From Bacteroidota bacterium (GTDB lineage Bacteria > Bacteroidota > Bacteroidia > Flavobacteriales > Crocinitomicaceae), in assembly GCA_029558435.1 (NCBI GenBank), contig JAKQEZ010000471.1, positions 1 to 64,000 on the forward strand: 64,000 nucleotides of DNA, written 5' to 3'. The translations under genes were made by a program, and so were the position numbers. Positions 18,052 to 26,899 of the stretch are shown here, one piece after another (position 1 is the first letter of the stretch; every line of letters starts with the position of its first letter). The notes under the pieces were generated by a model. The model saw only the letters and a list, made by a program, of their open reading frames with translations, ran no database searches and was not told the DNA's origin.

Positions 18052-21000
18052 CTATTGAAGCAACGACAATGTTTCGTAGGCTTCATTTAGGCTGTGAATG
18101 TTTTCGGAAATTATGCGCAATTTATCGTTTTTCTCATTCATCCTAAAAGTTCCAGAATTTGCTTGAATAGCCTTGATAATAGTGGTAAACAACGGCGATT
18201 CATAATAGGGACTTTGAGGGTTGGAAATAAAACTACCAATCATTTTTCCACCTTTGATAACCAATTTTTCTAAGCCAATGGTTTGTGCCAACCAACGCAA
18301 TTCAAACGATTGAAATAAATCAATTACTTCTTGTGGTGTTGGACCAAAACGGTCAATTAAATGTTTTTCAAATTCTTTTAACTCAGCCGTATTTTTGAGC
18401 GTGCTCATTTCTTGATACAAGCTCAAACGCTCGGCAACGTTGTTTACATAGGTGTCTGGAATGCGAATTTCTAAATCGGTTTCCAAAACAGTATCTTGCA
18501 CAAATTGTAGTGGCGAATCGGTATTTCTACTTTCAAAAAGTTCTTTAAACTCGCTTTCTTTCAATTCTTCAATGGCTTCGTTCAATATTTTCTGGTACAT
18601 TTCAAAGCCAATTTCGGCAATGAAACCACTTTGCTCACCACCTAATAAATTTCCAGCTCCGCGAATGTCTAAATCTTTCATTGCAATGTTAAATCCAGCT
18701 CCTAAATCTGAGAATTGAACCAATGCTTCCAAGCGTTTGCGTGCTTCTGTAGTTAGCAACGATGATTTTTGGGAAATTAAATAACAGAATGCTTTTTTGT
18801 TGGAACGACCAACGCGACCTCTTAATTGGTGCAAATCGCTCAACCCAAAATTGTGCGCATTGTTTATGATAATGGTATTCGCATTCGGAATGTCAATCCC
18901 TGACTCAATGATGGTAGTAGCCAACAACACGTCGTATTCGTAATTGATGAAGCCCATCATGATTTTTTCCAATTCCTTACCGTCCATTTGTCCGTGCCCT
19001 ATTGCAATGCGTATGCCCGGACAAAGACGTTGCAACATGCCCGCAACTTCCTTTATGTTGGCCAAACGGTTGTGCACAAAATACACTTGTCCACCACGAC
19101 TAATTTCATAGGCAACCGCATCGCGAATGGCTTCTTCGTTGAAATGAATGATTTCTGTAATAATTGGTTGACGATTGGGTGGAGGTGTGTTGATAATGCT
19201 CAAATCGCGGGCACCCATCAAAGAAAATTGAAGCGTTCGTGGAATAGGTGTTGCCGTTAATGTTAGCGTATCAACTGTGGCACGCATGGTTTTGAGCTTA
19301 TCTTTTACCGAAACGCCAAATTTTTGTTCCTCGTCAATGATAATCAACCCCAAATCTTTGAACTTTACTCTGTCGGAAGCTATGGCGTGTGTTCCAATTA
19401 AAATATCAATTTTTCCTTCTTTGAGGTCTTTTAGCGTTTCTGAAATTTGTTTTGCCGACTTAAATCGATTGATATAGTCAACACGGCATGGAAAGTCTTT
19501 TAAACGTTCTTTAAAACTTCTATAATGTTGAAGCGAAAGAATAGTTGTTGGCACCAAAACAGCCACTTGTTTGTTATCGCCCACGGCTTTAAATGCTGCT
19601 CGTATGGCCACTTCTGTTTTTCCAAAGCCAACATCGCCACATACCAAACGATCCATCGGTATGGGTTTTTCCATGTCTTCTTTTACAGCCAAAGTTGCCT
19701 TCAATTGGTCGGGAGTGTCCTCATACATAAACGAAACTTCCAATTCGTTTTGCAAATAAGAATCGGGAGAAAATTGAAAACCAGGCTTGCTTTTACGCTC
19801 GGCATAAAGTTGAATAAGGTCGTAGGCCAACTCTTTAATTTTCTTTTTGGTTTTGTTTTTCAGAGTGGTCCAAGCAATGGTTCCAAGTTTATTAACTTTT
19901 GGAATAGTGCCTTCTTTGCCTGTAAATTTAGAAATGCGGTGCAAGGAGTGAATGCCAACATATAAAACATCGCCATCTTTATAAACCAAACGAATAGCCT
20001 CTTGTGGTTTTCCGTTGACATCAATCGTTTCTAAGCCAGAAAACTGCCCAATTCCATGATCAATGTGTGTTATGTAATCGCCTTTTTGGAGGTTGTAAAT
20101 TTCTTTGAGTGTTAATGCTTGTTGCGTTTGCTTAAATCCTTCTTTGAGTTTAAAGCGGTGATAGCGTTCAAAAAGTTGATGGTCGGTATAGCAAACCAAT
20201 TGATTTGAGGGCGAAATAAATCCTTCACTCAACGCAAAATTCATTGGTGTAAAGGTTGGTTTTTCTTCTGCAGAAATATCTTCCAGAATTTGTTCCAACC
20301 GTTCCAATTGCTTGGGTTGATTTGAAAAAACAAGCACTTCATTGCCATTTTTTTTACGTGCGATGAGGTCGTCGCGCAACAATTCAAAGTTTTTGTTGAA
20401 CGAGGGTTGTGGCAGAAAATCAAACGTTGCAGTAAAGTGGCTCTCAAAATGCGTGTCAATTCCCAATTCAATGGTTGAAAATGCGTTTAATTCACCTAAA
20501 AACGATGTATCATCCACATACAATTCAGAAGGAATGGTGTGTTTCACCGTATTGGGCAATTCGGAATGAATGGCAACCGCTTTTTTGTATTCCGATTTAA
20601 GTGTTTCCTTAATTTTATCGCACGATGCTATCCAAATGGTGGTGTTTTTTCCGATGAATTCTAAGAAACTACCATTACCTTCACTCACCATACGCCCTTG
20701 CACGTTGGGAACAATGGTAAAAAACTGGTGTGTATTTATTGAAAGTTGTGTTGATGCATCAAAGGTGCGGATGGATTCCACATCATCGCCAAAAAATTCT
20801 ATACGATATGGAAAATCATTGGAATATGAAAAAACATCAACTATTCCTCCTCGAATGGAAAAATGACCAGGTTCGTATACAAAGTCAACGTATTCAAAAT
20901 GATTTTCGAGCAATACTTCCTTCAAAAAATCAATGGAATAGGTTTTCCCAACTTCTACTTTATACGAATTTTTAGTTAAGTTTTTTTGAGTGGGCACTTT

Positions 21001-21390
21001 TTCAAACAATGCCTCGGGATAGGTGATAATCCACGTATTTTTTCCCGAATTGATTTTATCCAAAACTTCGGCACGTGCCACAACATTTGCATTGTCCACC
21101 TCTTCAAAATGATAGGGTGTTCTAAACGATGCAGGATAGAAGAGAATGTTGTTATTATCAGGAAACAACCCTTCAATGTTGTTTAAAAAATAAGCAGCTT
21201 CTTCTTTGTCGCTTAGAATAAATAAATGATTGCCAGGAACTTGTGAGCAAACCGCAGCAGAACAAATAGAAGACGCACTTCCTGCCAATCCCTTCCAATG
21301 AATGCGCGATTCATGGTTTTGCAGTTGTTGAGCCGTTTTTTCTACCAGTGGTAATTGTTCAAAACGAGAGAGAAATTCCTTATTTGTCAT
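18052..21390 (-). CDS. mfd: Transcription-repair coupling factor Mfd
   Basis: A 1112-residue ATP-dependent DNA translocase that removes RNA polymerase stalled at lesions and recruits UvrA. In order: a UvrB-like damage-recognition module in the first 330 residues (YPASFRTPYHFEEVDNANVVAR), a CarD-like RNA polymerase interaction domain near 435-500 (GDYITHIDHGIGQF), the RecG-like helicase with Walker A GDVGFGKTE near 583-591 and DEEQ near 685, helicase motif VI around QLRGRVGRS, and the C-terminal TRCF domain. The length is normal. Its promoter box is at 21422-21429. It is transcribed alone and convergent with the LysM-PBP1 gene. Confidence 0.97.
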   Translation of the reverse strand: MTNKEFLSRFEQLPLVEKTAQQLQNHESRIHWKGLAGSASSICSAAVCSQVPGNHLFILSDKEEAAYFLNNIEGLFPDNNNILFYPASFRTPYHFEEVDNANVVARAEVLDKINSGKNTWIITYPEALFEKVPTQKNLTKNSYKVEVGKTYSIDFLKEVLLENHFEYVDFVYEPGHFSIRGGIVDVFSYSNDFPYRIEFFGDDVESIRTFDASTQLSINTHQFFTIVPNVQGRMVSEGNGSFLEFIGKNTTIWIASCDKIKETLKSEYKKAVAIHSELPNTVKHTIPSELYVDDTSFLGELNAFSTIELGIDTHFESHFTATFDFLPQPSFNKNFELLRDDLIARKKNGNEVLVFSNQPKQLERLEQILEDISAEEKPTFTPMNFALSEGFISPSNQLVCYTDHQLFERYHRFKLKEGFKQTQQALTLKEIYNLQKGDYITHIDHGIGQFSGLETIDVNGKPQEAIRLVYKDGDVLYVGIHSLHRISKFTGKEGTIPKVNKLGTIAWTTLKNKTKKKIKELAYDLIQLYAERKSKPGFQFSPDSYLQNELEVSFMYEDTPDQLKATLAVKEDMEKPIPMDRLVCGDVGFGKTEVAIRAAFKAVGDNKQVAVLVPTTILSLQHYRSFKERLKDFPCRVDYINRFKSAKQISETLKDLKEGKIDILIGTHAIASDRVKFKDLGLIIIDEEQKFGVSVKDKLKTMRATVDTLTLTATPIPRTLQFSLMGARDLSIINTPPPNRQPIITEIIHFNEEAIRDAVAYEISRGGQVYFVHNRLANIKEVAGMLQRLCPGIRIAIGHGQMDGKELEKIMMGFINYEYDVLLATTIIESGIDIPNANTIIINNAHNFGLSDLHQLRGRVGRSNKKAFCYLISQKSSLLTTEARKRLEALVQFSDLGAGFNIAMKDLDIRGAGNLLGGEQSGFIAEIGFEMYQKILNEAIEELKESEFKELFESRNTDSPLQFVQDTVLETDLEIRIPDTYVNNVAERLSLYQEMSTLKNTAELKEFEKHLIDRFGPTPQEVIDLFQSFELRWLAQTIGLEKLVIKGGKMIGSFISNPQSPYYESPLFTTIIKAIQANSGTFRMNEKNDKLRIISENIHSLNEAYETLSLLQ

Positions 21391-21421
21391 TAACGAAAAG
21401 ATGATTGCTTAAAATAGGGTA

Positions 21422-21429
21422 CAAAGATA
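21422..21429 (-). promoter_or_regulatory. -7 promoter box for mfd
   Basis: TATCTTTG on the minus strand, 31 bases upstream of the mfd start codon. Confidence 0.5.
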
Positions 21430-21442
21430 GTGAAGATAAGGC

Positions 21443-21478
21443 AAAAAAAGAAAGGGATTCAAAACTGAACCCCTTTCT
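21443..21478 (-). terminator. Terminator of the Omp28-like gene
   Basis: On the minus strand AGAAAGGG (21478-21471) pairs with CCCTTTCT (21456-21449) and is followed by a run of T (21448-21443). Confidence 0.8.
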
Positions 21479-21498
21479 GTCAAGAAAATTAATTTCTA

Positions 21499-23388
21499 TT
21501 ATTGGATAGCAATCATTTTTGTAAATGAACCACCATTTTGAGAAACACTGATTAAATAGTTTCCAGCAGTTAATTTGCTTGTGTTGATTTCAAAGTTTTG
21601 GCTTCCAGACAAGTTAGAATGTGTTTCAGTTAACACTACTCTTCCTTGTAAATCTGTCAACTGAATTGCATAATCACCACCTTTTGCTTCAAAAGTAACG
21701 TTGATTTTATCAGTTGCAGGATTTGGATAAACTTCTAATCCAATAGTTTCAATTTCTGCTACACTAACAGTTCCTAAAGAAACTTTGTGTGCATTTAAAA
21801 TTTCATGTGTTGTGTTGTCAATTAAAACAACAATTGCAGTCATGTTATTTTTAACTGAAGTTGAAGGAACAGTATAGTTAAACGTGTAATTTACTGCTTG
21901 TCCGTCAACTACTGGAGCAGGGATAGAACCCGCTTGACCATCATATCCACCAATTAAAGCTCTTCCCACGTGGTTGTAAACCATGTTAGCAGCAAGAACA
22001 GGGTTTGGCAAACTTTCATATCCACCCATTGCACCGCTACCACCACCAGCGTAGTAATTTGCTTGATTATAACCAGTTGTTGTTCCAGTAACATTGTCTT
22101 CTGTAATAATTACACCCATTCTGTAATCTTCTGTTGCAGAGTTTGTATAGATAGTTGCTGTTGCAGCAATTTGTACCGCATTTCCATTAGATGTAACAAC
22201 TGCAGAAACTTTACCTGGAGTTTTTACATTTTTTCTTGCATTGTATCCATTTTCAAAATCTGTTGTTGAAGCATCTTGATCTCTCAATGCTCTATCAATG
22301 TGAGAAGATGGGAAACCAGAAAAATCAGAAGCAGCGTCATAAGCAGCTACAGTCATTGGGTCACCATTGTGAACAGCAACACCAATAAAATCTGGGTAAT
22401 TTTGATACATATAATCCATTGCTACTGCACCACGAGGACACCATCCACACCATGTACCTGTTCCTTCTTCAATTACTGGGAATTTTGTAGGTGATTGAGA
22501 AATAGTAGTGAAAATTGTTGCCGCACTGTTGTTAGACATGTCTGGATCCGTTCCACCATTTACTTGTGTAATGTTTACAGCAATATTTTTTGTTTGTGCT
22601 GTTGCATAGTTTACAGGTGTTGTGTGAGTTACATTGGCAGTTGCACCAACAGCAATGTTTGTACTAATTGTTGCTGCGTGCCCTGTTCCGTCGTTCCACT
22701 CAATATCCAAAGATGTGATAGGGTTAGACCCCATGTTTTTCACACTTAATGTAATATTGTTATTAACGTTTGTTAAAGAATAACGATTAACTGATGCACT
22801 CACCAATACAGCTTCATTTGGTTCTGGTACGTATACCTTAAAGTTATCTACACCATATCCAAACAACCAACCGCCGTTGTCTTTGTATAAGAATGAAATT
22901 TTGACATCGTTACTTGAAGCATAAGCACTTAAATCAATTAAATCTGTTCTCCATTCAAATGCTTGCAAGCCTGTTAAAGTTTTTAACACGGTCCAAGAAG
23001 TACCACCATCTGTTGAAATTTCAATTGTTCCTGCTTCAGTTGCACCTTGGTAAGAACCTTTAACAAACATATAATCAATTTGTAAAAATGGATTGCCTCC
23101 TGCAGCAGTTAAATCCATGGATGGAGAAATTAAACGATCGGCACTTTTATTACAGTTACAAGCGTCGTCATTTGTTCCCATGAACTTAGTTCCATTCAAA
23201 TCTGGAAAAGTTACAGATTGACTTGACAATGATGCAGCAGTTCCGTTTTTCCAACCACCATCAGTTGCCAAAGTAGTTTGAGTCCATGTTGCAGGCAAAC
23301 CATTGTCAAAGTTTTCACTCAACACAATTTGTGAGTAAGCTTGACTTGCCATCAATAAAGAGGCAATGTAGAGTATTTGTTTTTTCAT
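21499..23388 (-). CDS. Omp28-like T9SS type A secreted protein
   Basis: A 629-residue exported protein with signal peptide 1-19. Residues about 20-190 resemble the choice-of-anchor J/cleaved adhesin lectin-like fold (NFDNGLPATWTQTT, DGGWLFGYGVDNFKVY). About 195-295 is a CARDB-like beta-sandwich. Around 300-545 is the Omp28 thioredoxin-like region, with EEGTGTWCGWCPRGAVAMDYM near 305-325 giving a CxxC redox pair. The last 75 residues (LEVYPNPATDKINVTF to KMIAIQ) form a type A sorting domain. The CxxC suggests thiol redox activity outside the cell, but the family function is not established. It is followed by a clear terminator. Confidence 0.88.
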   Translation of the reverse strand: MKKQILYIASLLMASQAYSQIVLSENFDNGLPATWTQTTLATDGGWKNGTAASLSSQSVTFPDLNGTKFMGTNDDACNCNKSADRLISPSMDLTAAGGNPFLQIDYMFVKGSYQGATEAGTIEISTDGGTSWTVLKTLTGLQAFEWRTDLIDLSAYASSNDVKISFLYKDNGGWLFGYGVDNFKVYVPEPNEAVLVSASVNRYSLTNVNNNITLSVKNMGSNPITSLDIEWNDGTGHAATISTNIAVGATANVTHTTPVNYATAQTKNIAVNITQVNGGTDPDMSNNSAATIFTTISQSPTKFPVIEEGTGTWCGWCPRGAVAMDYMYQNYPDFIGVAVHNGDPMTVAAYDAASDFSGFPSSHIDRALRDQDASTTDFENGYNARKNVKTPGKVSAVVTSNGNAVQIAATATIYTNSATEDYRMGVIITEDNVTGTTTGYNQANYYAGGGSGAMGGYESLPNPVLAANMVYNHVGRALIGGYDGQAGSIPAPVVDGQAVNYTFNYTVPSTSVKNNMTAIVVLIDNTTHEILNAHKVSLGTVSVAEIETIGLEVYPNPATDKINVTFEAKGGDYAIQLTDLQGRVVLTETHSNLSGSQNFEINTSKLTAGNYLISVSQNGGSFTKMIAIQ

Positions 23389-23500
23389 GTTTATAATTTT
23401 AACAATATTTTAGCCTAAATTTAAACTTTTAAAAGTATAAATGGTTGTTAATCATTGAAAATAAATAGGGTCATTTTTGGAATTAAACGATTAAGCTAAT

Positions 23501-24202
23501 ATGAAAAAATTGAAACATATAGTAATTTTTAGTGGGGCAGGGATGAGTGCAGAGAGCGGAATATCAACGTTTAGGGATGCTGGAGGGTTGTGGGAAAATT
23601 ATAGAATTGAAGAAGTAGCTACCCCAGAAGCGTGGAAAGCTAACGCCAAGATGGTGCAAGAATTTTATAATTTAAGAAGAAAAAACATTCTTTCTGTTCA
23701 ACCCAATAGTGCTCATTTGCTTATTGCGCAGTTAGAAAAAGAGTTTCAGGTTACTGTTATCACTCAAAATATTGATGATTTACACGAAAGAGCAGGAAGT
23801 ACCAACATTGTTCACTTGCACGGCAATATTCTATTGGCTAAAAGCAGCGGTCCAAAACAAGAAGAAAAATATTATCCAGTTACAGGAGACTTAGACATAG
23901 AAAAAGATTTGTGTGATGATGGCTATCCATTGCGCCCTCATGTAGTTTGGTTTGGCGAAGAGGTTCCCAATTATGCGCTTGCTCAATCCATTATCCAAAC
24001 TGCTACTGATTTTATTGTCATAGGAACATCTTTAAACGTTTACCCAGCAGCAGGCTTGATTCATTATACAAGCAATGATTGTAGGTGTTTTCTTATCGAC
24101 CCATCCGCATCAACAATGCATGTTCCTTCTTATTTTCAGGTAATCAATAAACCAGCTACAGAAGGAATGGTGCAATGCATTGAAGCAATAAAAAAGGGCT
24201 AA
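23501..24202 (+). CDS. cobB: Sir2 family NAD-dependent deacylase
   Basis: A 233-residue cytosolic sirtuin removing acyl groups from protein lysines with NAD. GAGMSAESGISTFRD at 12-26 and TQNIDDLHERAGS at 88-100 bind NAD; His107 in HLHG is the catalytic histidine. The FYNLR motif at 55-59 supplies the Tyr and Arg that bind acidic acyl groups in CobB/SIRT5, so desuccinylation is likely as well as deacetylation. The four zinc cysteines usual in sirtuins are missing: between HLHG and VVWFGEEVP only one Cys occurs. The stop codon lies inside a bidirectional terminator. Confidence 0.92.
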   Translation: MKKLKHIVIFSGAGMSAESGISTFRDAGGLWENYRIEEVATPEAWKANAKMVQEFYNLRRKNILSVQPNSAHLLIAQLEKEFQVTVITQNIDDLHERAGSTNIVHLHGNILLAKSSGPKQEEKYYPVTGDLDIEKDLCDDGYPLRPHVVWFGEEVPNYALAQSIIQTATDFIVIGTSLNVYPAAGLIHYTSNDCRCFLIDPSASTMHVPSYFQVINKPATEGMVQCIEAIKKG

Positions 24203-24224
24203 TGAACGGTCATTAACCCTTTTT
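24191..24224. terminator. Bidirectional terminator between cobB and the metalloprotease
   Basis: AAAAAGGGCTAATGA at 24191-24205, loop ACGG, TCATTAACCCTTTTT at 24210-24224. A-runs and T-runs flank both sides, so it can serve both convergent genes. The left arm contains the cobB stop codon. Confidence 0.85.
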
Positions 24225-24242
24225 GTGAAATAGATAAATGTA

Positions 24243-25526
24243 TTACATTTTTACAATTTTCTTTACACCTCCCATGTTTTCAATTTGAAGGTGATAAATT
24301 CCATTTTCAAGCGATGAAATATCTAATACTGCTTTCATTCCGTTGATTTTAGAAGTTAAAACTTCTTTACCATTGCCATCAAAAACAGTTAAATGAGCAT
24401 TTAAGCTTTTTTCACTCACCAACGTAATCGTGTTGTTTGCTGGATTGGGATATAGTGATGTTGCAATCATATCAACTGCTTTTGTCGATAATGCGTCGTT
24501 GTCATTTACCAAGTCCCAACGGTTATTTTCAATTACAGCACGCATTAACTCTACTTGTCCTTTTGTAAACGTATTTTGGCAATCTTCTGCTGAATAATCC
24601 ATAAAATTTTCAACTAAATCAGGCAAGTCTTCACCGTCAATAGCGTCCACACATGTGTTTTTGGTTTTGTTACAATCTGATTGTGATTGAGCATCTGCAT
24701 TTGGAGTATCATCAATTCCATCTTCTTGTGTGCAATCACCATCACCCCAAATATGACGCAATCCTAAGTAATGACCTACTTCATGAGTAACAGTTCTTCC
24801 TTTTACCACATACGGAGTACCTCCAGGAAGTGGAGTAGGGTTGTTGGTTCCAAATACTTGGTATTGAATCACAACACCATCGCTCATATTGCCAGTACTT
24901 CCAGCTGGCCAGTTAGGTAAATTAGCAGGTGGTGTTGCATAACCTAATACCATAGGTATTTCGGTTGTACCCCAGGTCAAAGCCATGTTGCATACCCAGA
25001 TATTCAAATAACGAGATTGGTTCCATGGGTCGATACCTCCATCAGCTGTAGATTTTACTTTCTCTGCCAATCCAGAACCCATTTCTAAAAATGAATTTAA
25101 GGTTGTTTGAGTTCGTGTAATTCCAGTTGTTGGATTGCCATTCGGGTCAAATTCTGCTAAACGAAATTCAATTTTTGCATTGCCAACATAGGGTAAGAAT
25201 TCATTGCGCAAGTTGACAGAATCCGCATTCAAACGGTTGTAATCTTCGTTCAACACGCGAATTTGATCTAAAATTACAGAATCGGCAATGTTTTCTTGCG
25301 CTTTCTTGTAAACTACATGCACAACTACAGGGATGATGTAAGTTTCATCCGATTTTTGTTGATTTGATTTTTTTGCCGTGTTAAATACCGATTGTGTAGC
25401 TTGAATGTACCCGTTTTGGAGGTTTTCACGGTAATTCATGTATTCAACTGTAGCGCATCTTTGCGTTTGAGCAAATGTTGAATAGCCAATAAAAATTGAA
25501 CTGATTAAAAGTAAAGTTTTCTTCAT
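24243..25526 (-). CDS. M43 family zinc metalloprotease with T9SS type A sorting domain
   Basis: A 427-residue exported protease of the pappalysin/cytophagalysin group. The signal peptide is 1-20. The zinc site HEVGHYLGLRH is at 248-258 (HExxHxxGxxH), and the Met-turn is at Met309 in ENFMDYS, both typical of M43B. Several cysteines around the active site (265, 285, 292, 316) probably form disulfides. The C-terminal 75 residues, with LYPNPANNTITLV and IYHLQIENMGGVKKIVKM, are a type A sorting domain, so it is displayed or released by T9SS. A digestive or processing role outside the cell is inferred. It lies next to a C1 cysteine protease on the same strand, separated by a terminator. Confidence 0.92.
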   Translation of the reverse strand: MKKTLLLISSIFIGYSTFAQTQRCATVEYMNYRENLQNGYIQATQSVFNTAKKSNQQKSDETYIIPVVVHVVYKKAQENIADSVILDQIRVLNEDYNRLNADSVNLRNEFLPYVGNAKIEFRLAEFDPNGNPTTGITRTQTTLNSFLEMGSGLAEKVKSTADGGIDPWNQSRYLNIWVCNMALTWGTTEIPMVLGYATPPANLPNWPAGSTGNMSDGVVIQYQVFGTNNPTPLPGGTPYVVKGRTVTHEVGHYLGLRHIWGDGDCTQEDGIDDTPNADAQSQSDCNKTKNTCVDAIDGEDLPDLVENFMDYSAEDCQNTFTKGQVELMRAVIENNRWDLVNDNDALSTKAVDMIATSLYPNPANNTITLVSEKSLNAHLTVFDGNGKEVLTSKINGMKAVLDISSLENGIYHLQIENMGGVKKIVKM

Positions 25527-25543
25527 AGAAATAGTTTTTAAAA

Positions 25544-25579
25544 AAGAGCCATAATAGTAGTGACGCTAAAATGGCTCTT
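25544..25579 (-). terminator. Terminator of the C1 peptidase gene
   Basis: On the minus strand AAGAGCCAT (25579-25571) pairs with ATGGCTCTT (25552-25544), followed by T residues. It separates the two protease genes into different transcripts. Confidence 0.75.
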
Positions 25580-25586
25580 ATTAAGA

Positions 25587-26777
25587 TTATTGAATATTTA
25601 ATTTTTTCTTCATCTCTTTCGACAAACCGTCTTTGTGCAAGTAGATGTTGATGGTTTTGTATTTAAAGAAGTTTTCAGACACATACAAATAACCTTGCGG
25701 ATAGTTTCCTGTTCCCCAAGAGTTTTTCACCAAGTAATAATTGGTTCCGTTTTGGTCTTTATACAACCCAACGATGTGCATTCCATGGTCGTCTGTTGTA
25801 GTTTTGTTATCATACCCTTCTTGACGTAATTCTTGCGTGATGGTTAACTCTTTTACAGGAGTTTTAAACGCATCCGATGTTCTTTCTGCACCACCATCTG
25901 AAAAATTTGAATTGTCTCTACCTTTTACTTTAATCGTTTCAGGATCTTCTGGCACAATTCCCAAACCGTTAGAAAAAGAGAATCCTCTTTCAGAAACATC
26001 CGATCCCCAAGCAAGTGTGTAGCCATTTTTCAATGCGTAAATAGCCGCATTGTTTAAATCTTCTAAAGACACGTTGTAAGAAGAACCCCAAGCCCAGTTG
26101 TCTTGAATTTCCAACATACAAGGTTTGTTCATCTCATGGTTGGTAAACGATGTTAATGAAATATAATCATCCATGTTCAACCCAATTGCTTGCGCATACG
26201 ATTGTGGTGTATATTTTTTACCCTTCCACTCAAATTCTTTAACATCTTGCCCTAAATAAGCATCCAAAATTGAATTGAAAGCTATTTTCCAAGATGTTGA
26301 AATAGGCTTACTTCCGTTGTTAACACCTTTAACGATACCTTCTAATACCGCAAACAATTCGTCGTGGTTGTATTTTTTTGCACCATTAATTAATCCGCTA
26401 TAAACTTCTTGTGGAACGATTCCGTATCTTTTAACTACATAAGGAATATCGTGAAAAGCACCTCCTTGAGAGAAGTTTGTTTTCCCGTCCATACGAATGT
26501 ATTTATCTGCCTTGCTTTCATAAGCTTTACGCACAATAAACATTTCTGAAAGTACATCTGGATTTTTATTGCCTTTGCGAATCAACTCTGATTCAAAGAA
26601 CGATAAGGCAGAAAAACTCCAACAAGTTCCTGTATTTCCTTGACTTTGAACAGGTGTTGCGTCTAAATGAGCAATTTTTGTAAATTTATATTCGCTATCT
26701 GGAGCATTTGTTGTTGTTTGTGCATTTATACTTGCAATAAGTACAAATGAAAAGATACTTAATACTATTTTTTTCAT
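25587..26777 (-). CDS. Exported C1 family (bleomycin hydrolase-like) cysteine peptidase
   Basis: A 396-residue papain-fold enzyme with a signal peptide (1-20). The catalytic set is visible: Gln46 oxyanion and Cys52 in QGNTGTCWSFSA, His334 in DDHGMHIVG and Asn352 in VKNSWG. The length and the inserted segments between Cys and His match the bleomycin hydrolase/PepC branch, which are usually aminopeptidases forming hexamers; here the protein is exported instead of cytosolic. No T9SS sorting domain is visible, so it probably stays in the periplasm. It neighbours a secreted metalloprotease, which suggests a peptide-use function, an inference from context. Confidence 0.9.
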   Translation of the reverse strand: MKKIVLSIFSFVLIASINAQTTTNAPDSEYKFTKIAHLDATPVQSQGNTGTCWSFSALSFFESELIRKGNKNPDVLSEMFIVRKAYESKADKYIRMDGKTNFSQGGAFHDIPYVVKRYGIVPQEVYSGLINGAKKYNHDELFAVLEGIVKGVNNGSKPISTSWKIAFNSILDAYLGQDVKEFEWKGKKYTPQSYAQAIGLNMDDYISLTSFTNHEMNKPCMLEIQDNWAWGSSYNVSLEDLNNAAIYALKNGYTLAWGSDVSERGFSFSNGLGIVPEDPETIKVKGRDNSNFSDGGAERTSDAFKTPVKELTITQELRQEGYDNKTTTDDHGMHIVGLYKDQNGTNYYLVKNSWGTGNYPQGYLYVSENFFKYKTINIYLHKDGLSKEMKKKLNIQ

Positions 26778-26899
26778 TTTCTTTATTTTTTAAAGAGTGA
26801 AATTTATCCACGCCCCCCAAAAATAAAAATAAAAATAGACTTTTGATAATTGAAGCGATTTATTGTGCTACAAAAATCCAAATTAACCTTTCTATTTTC

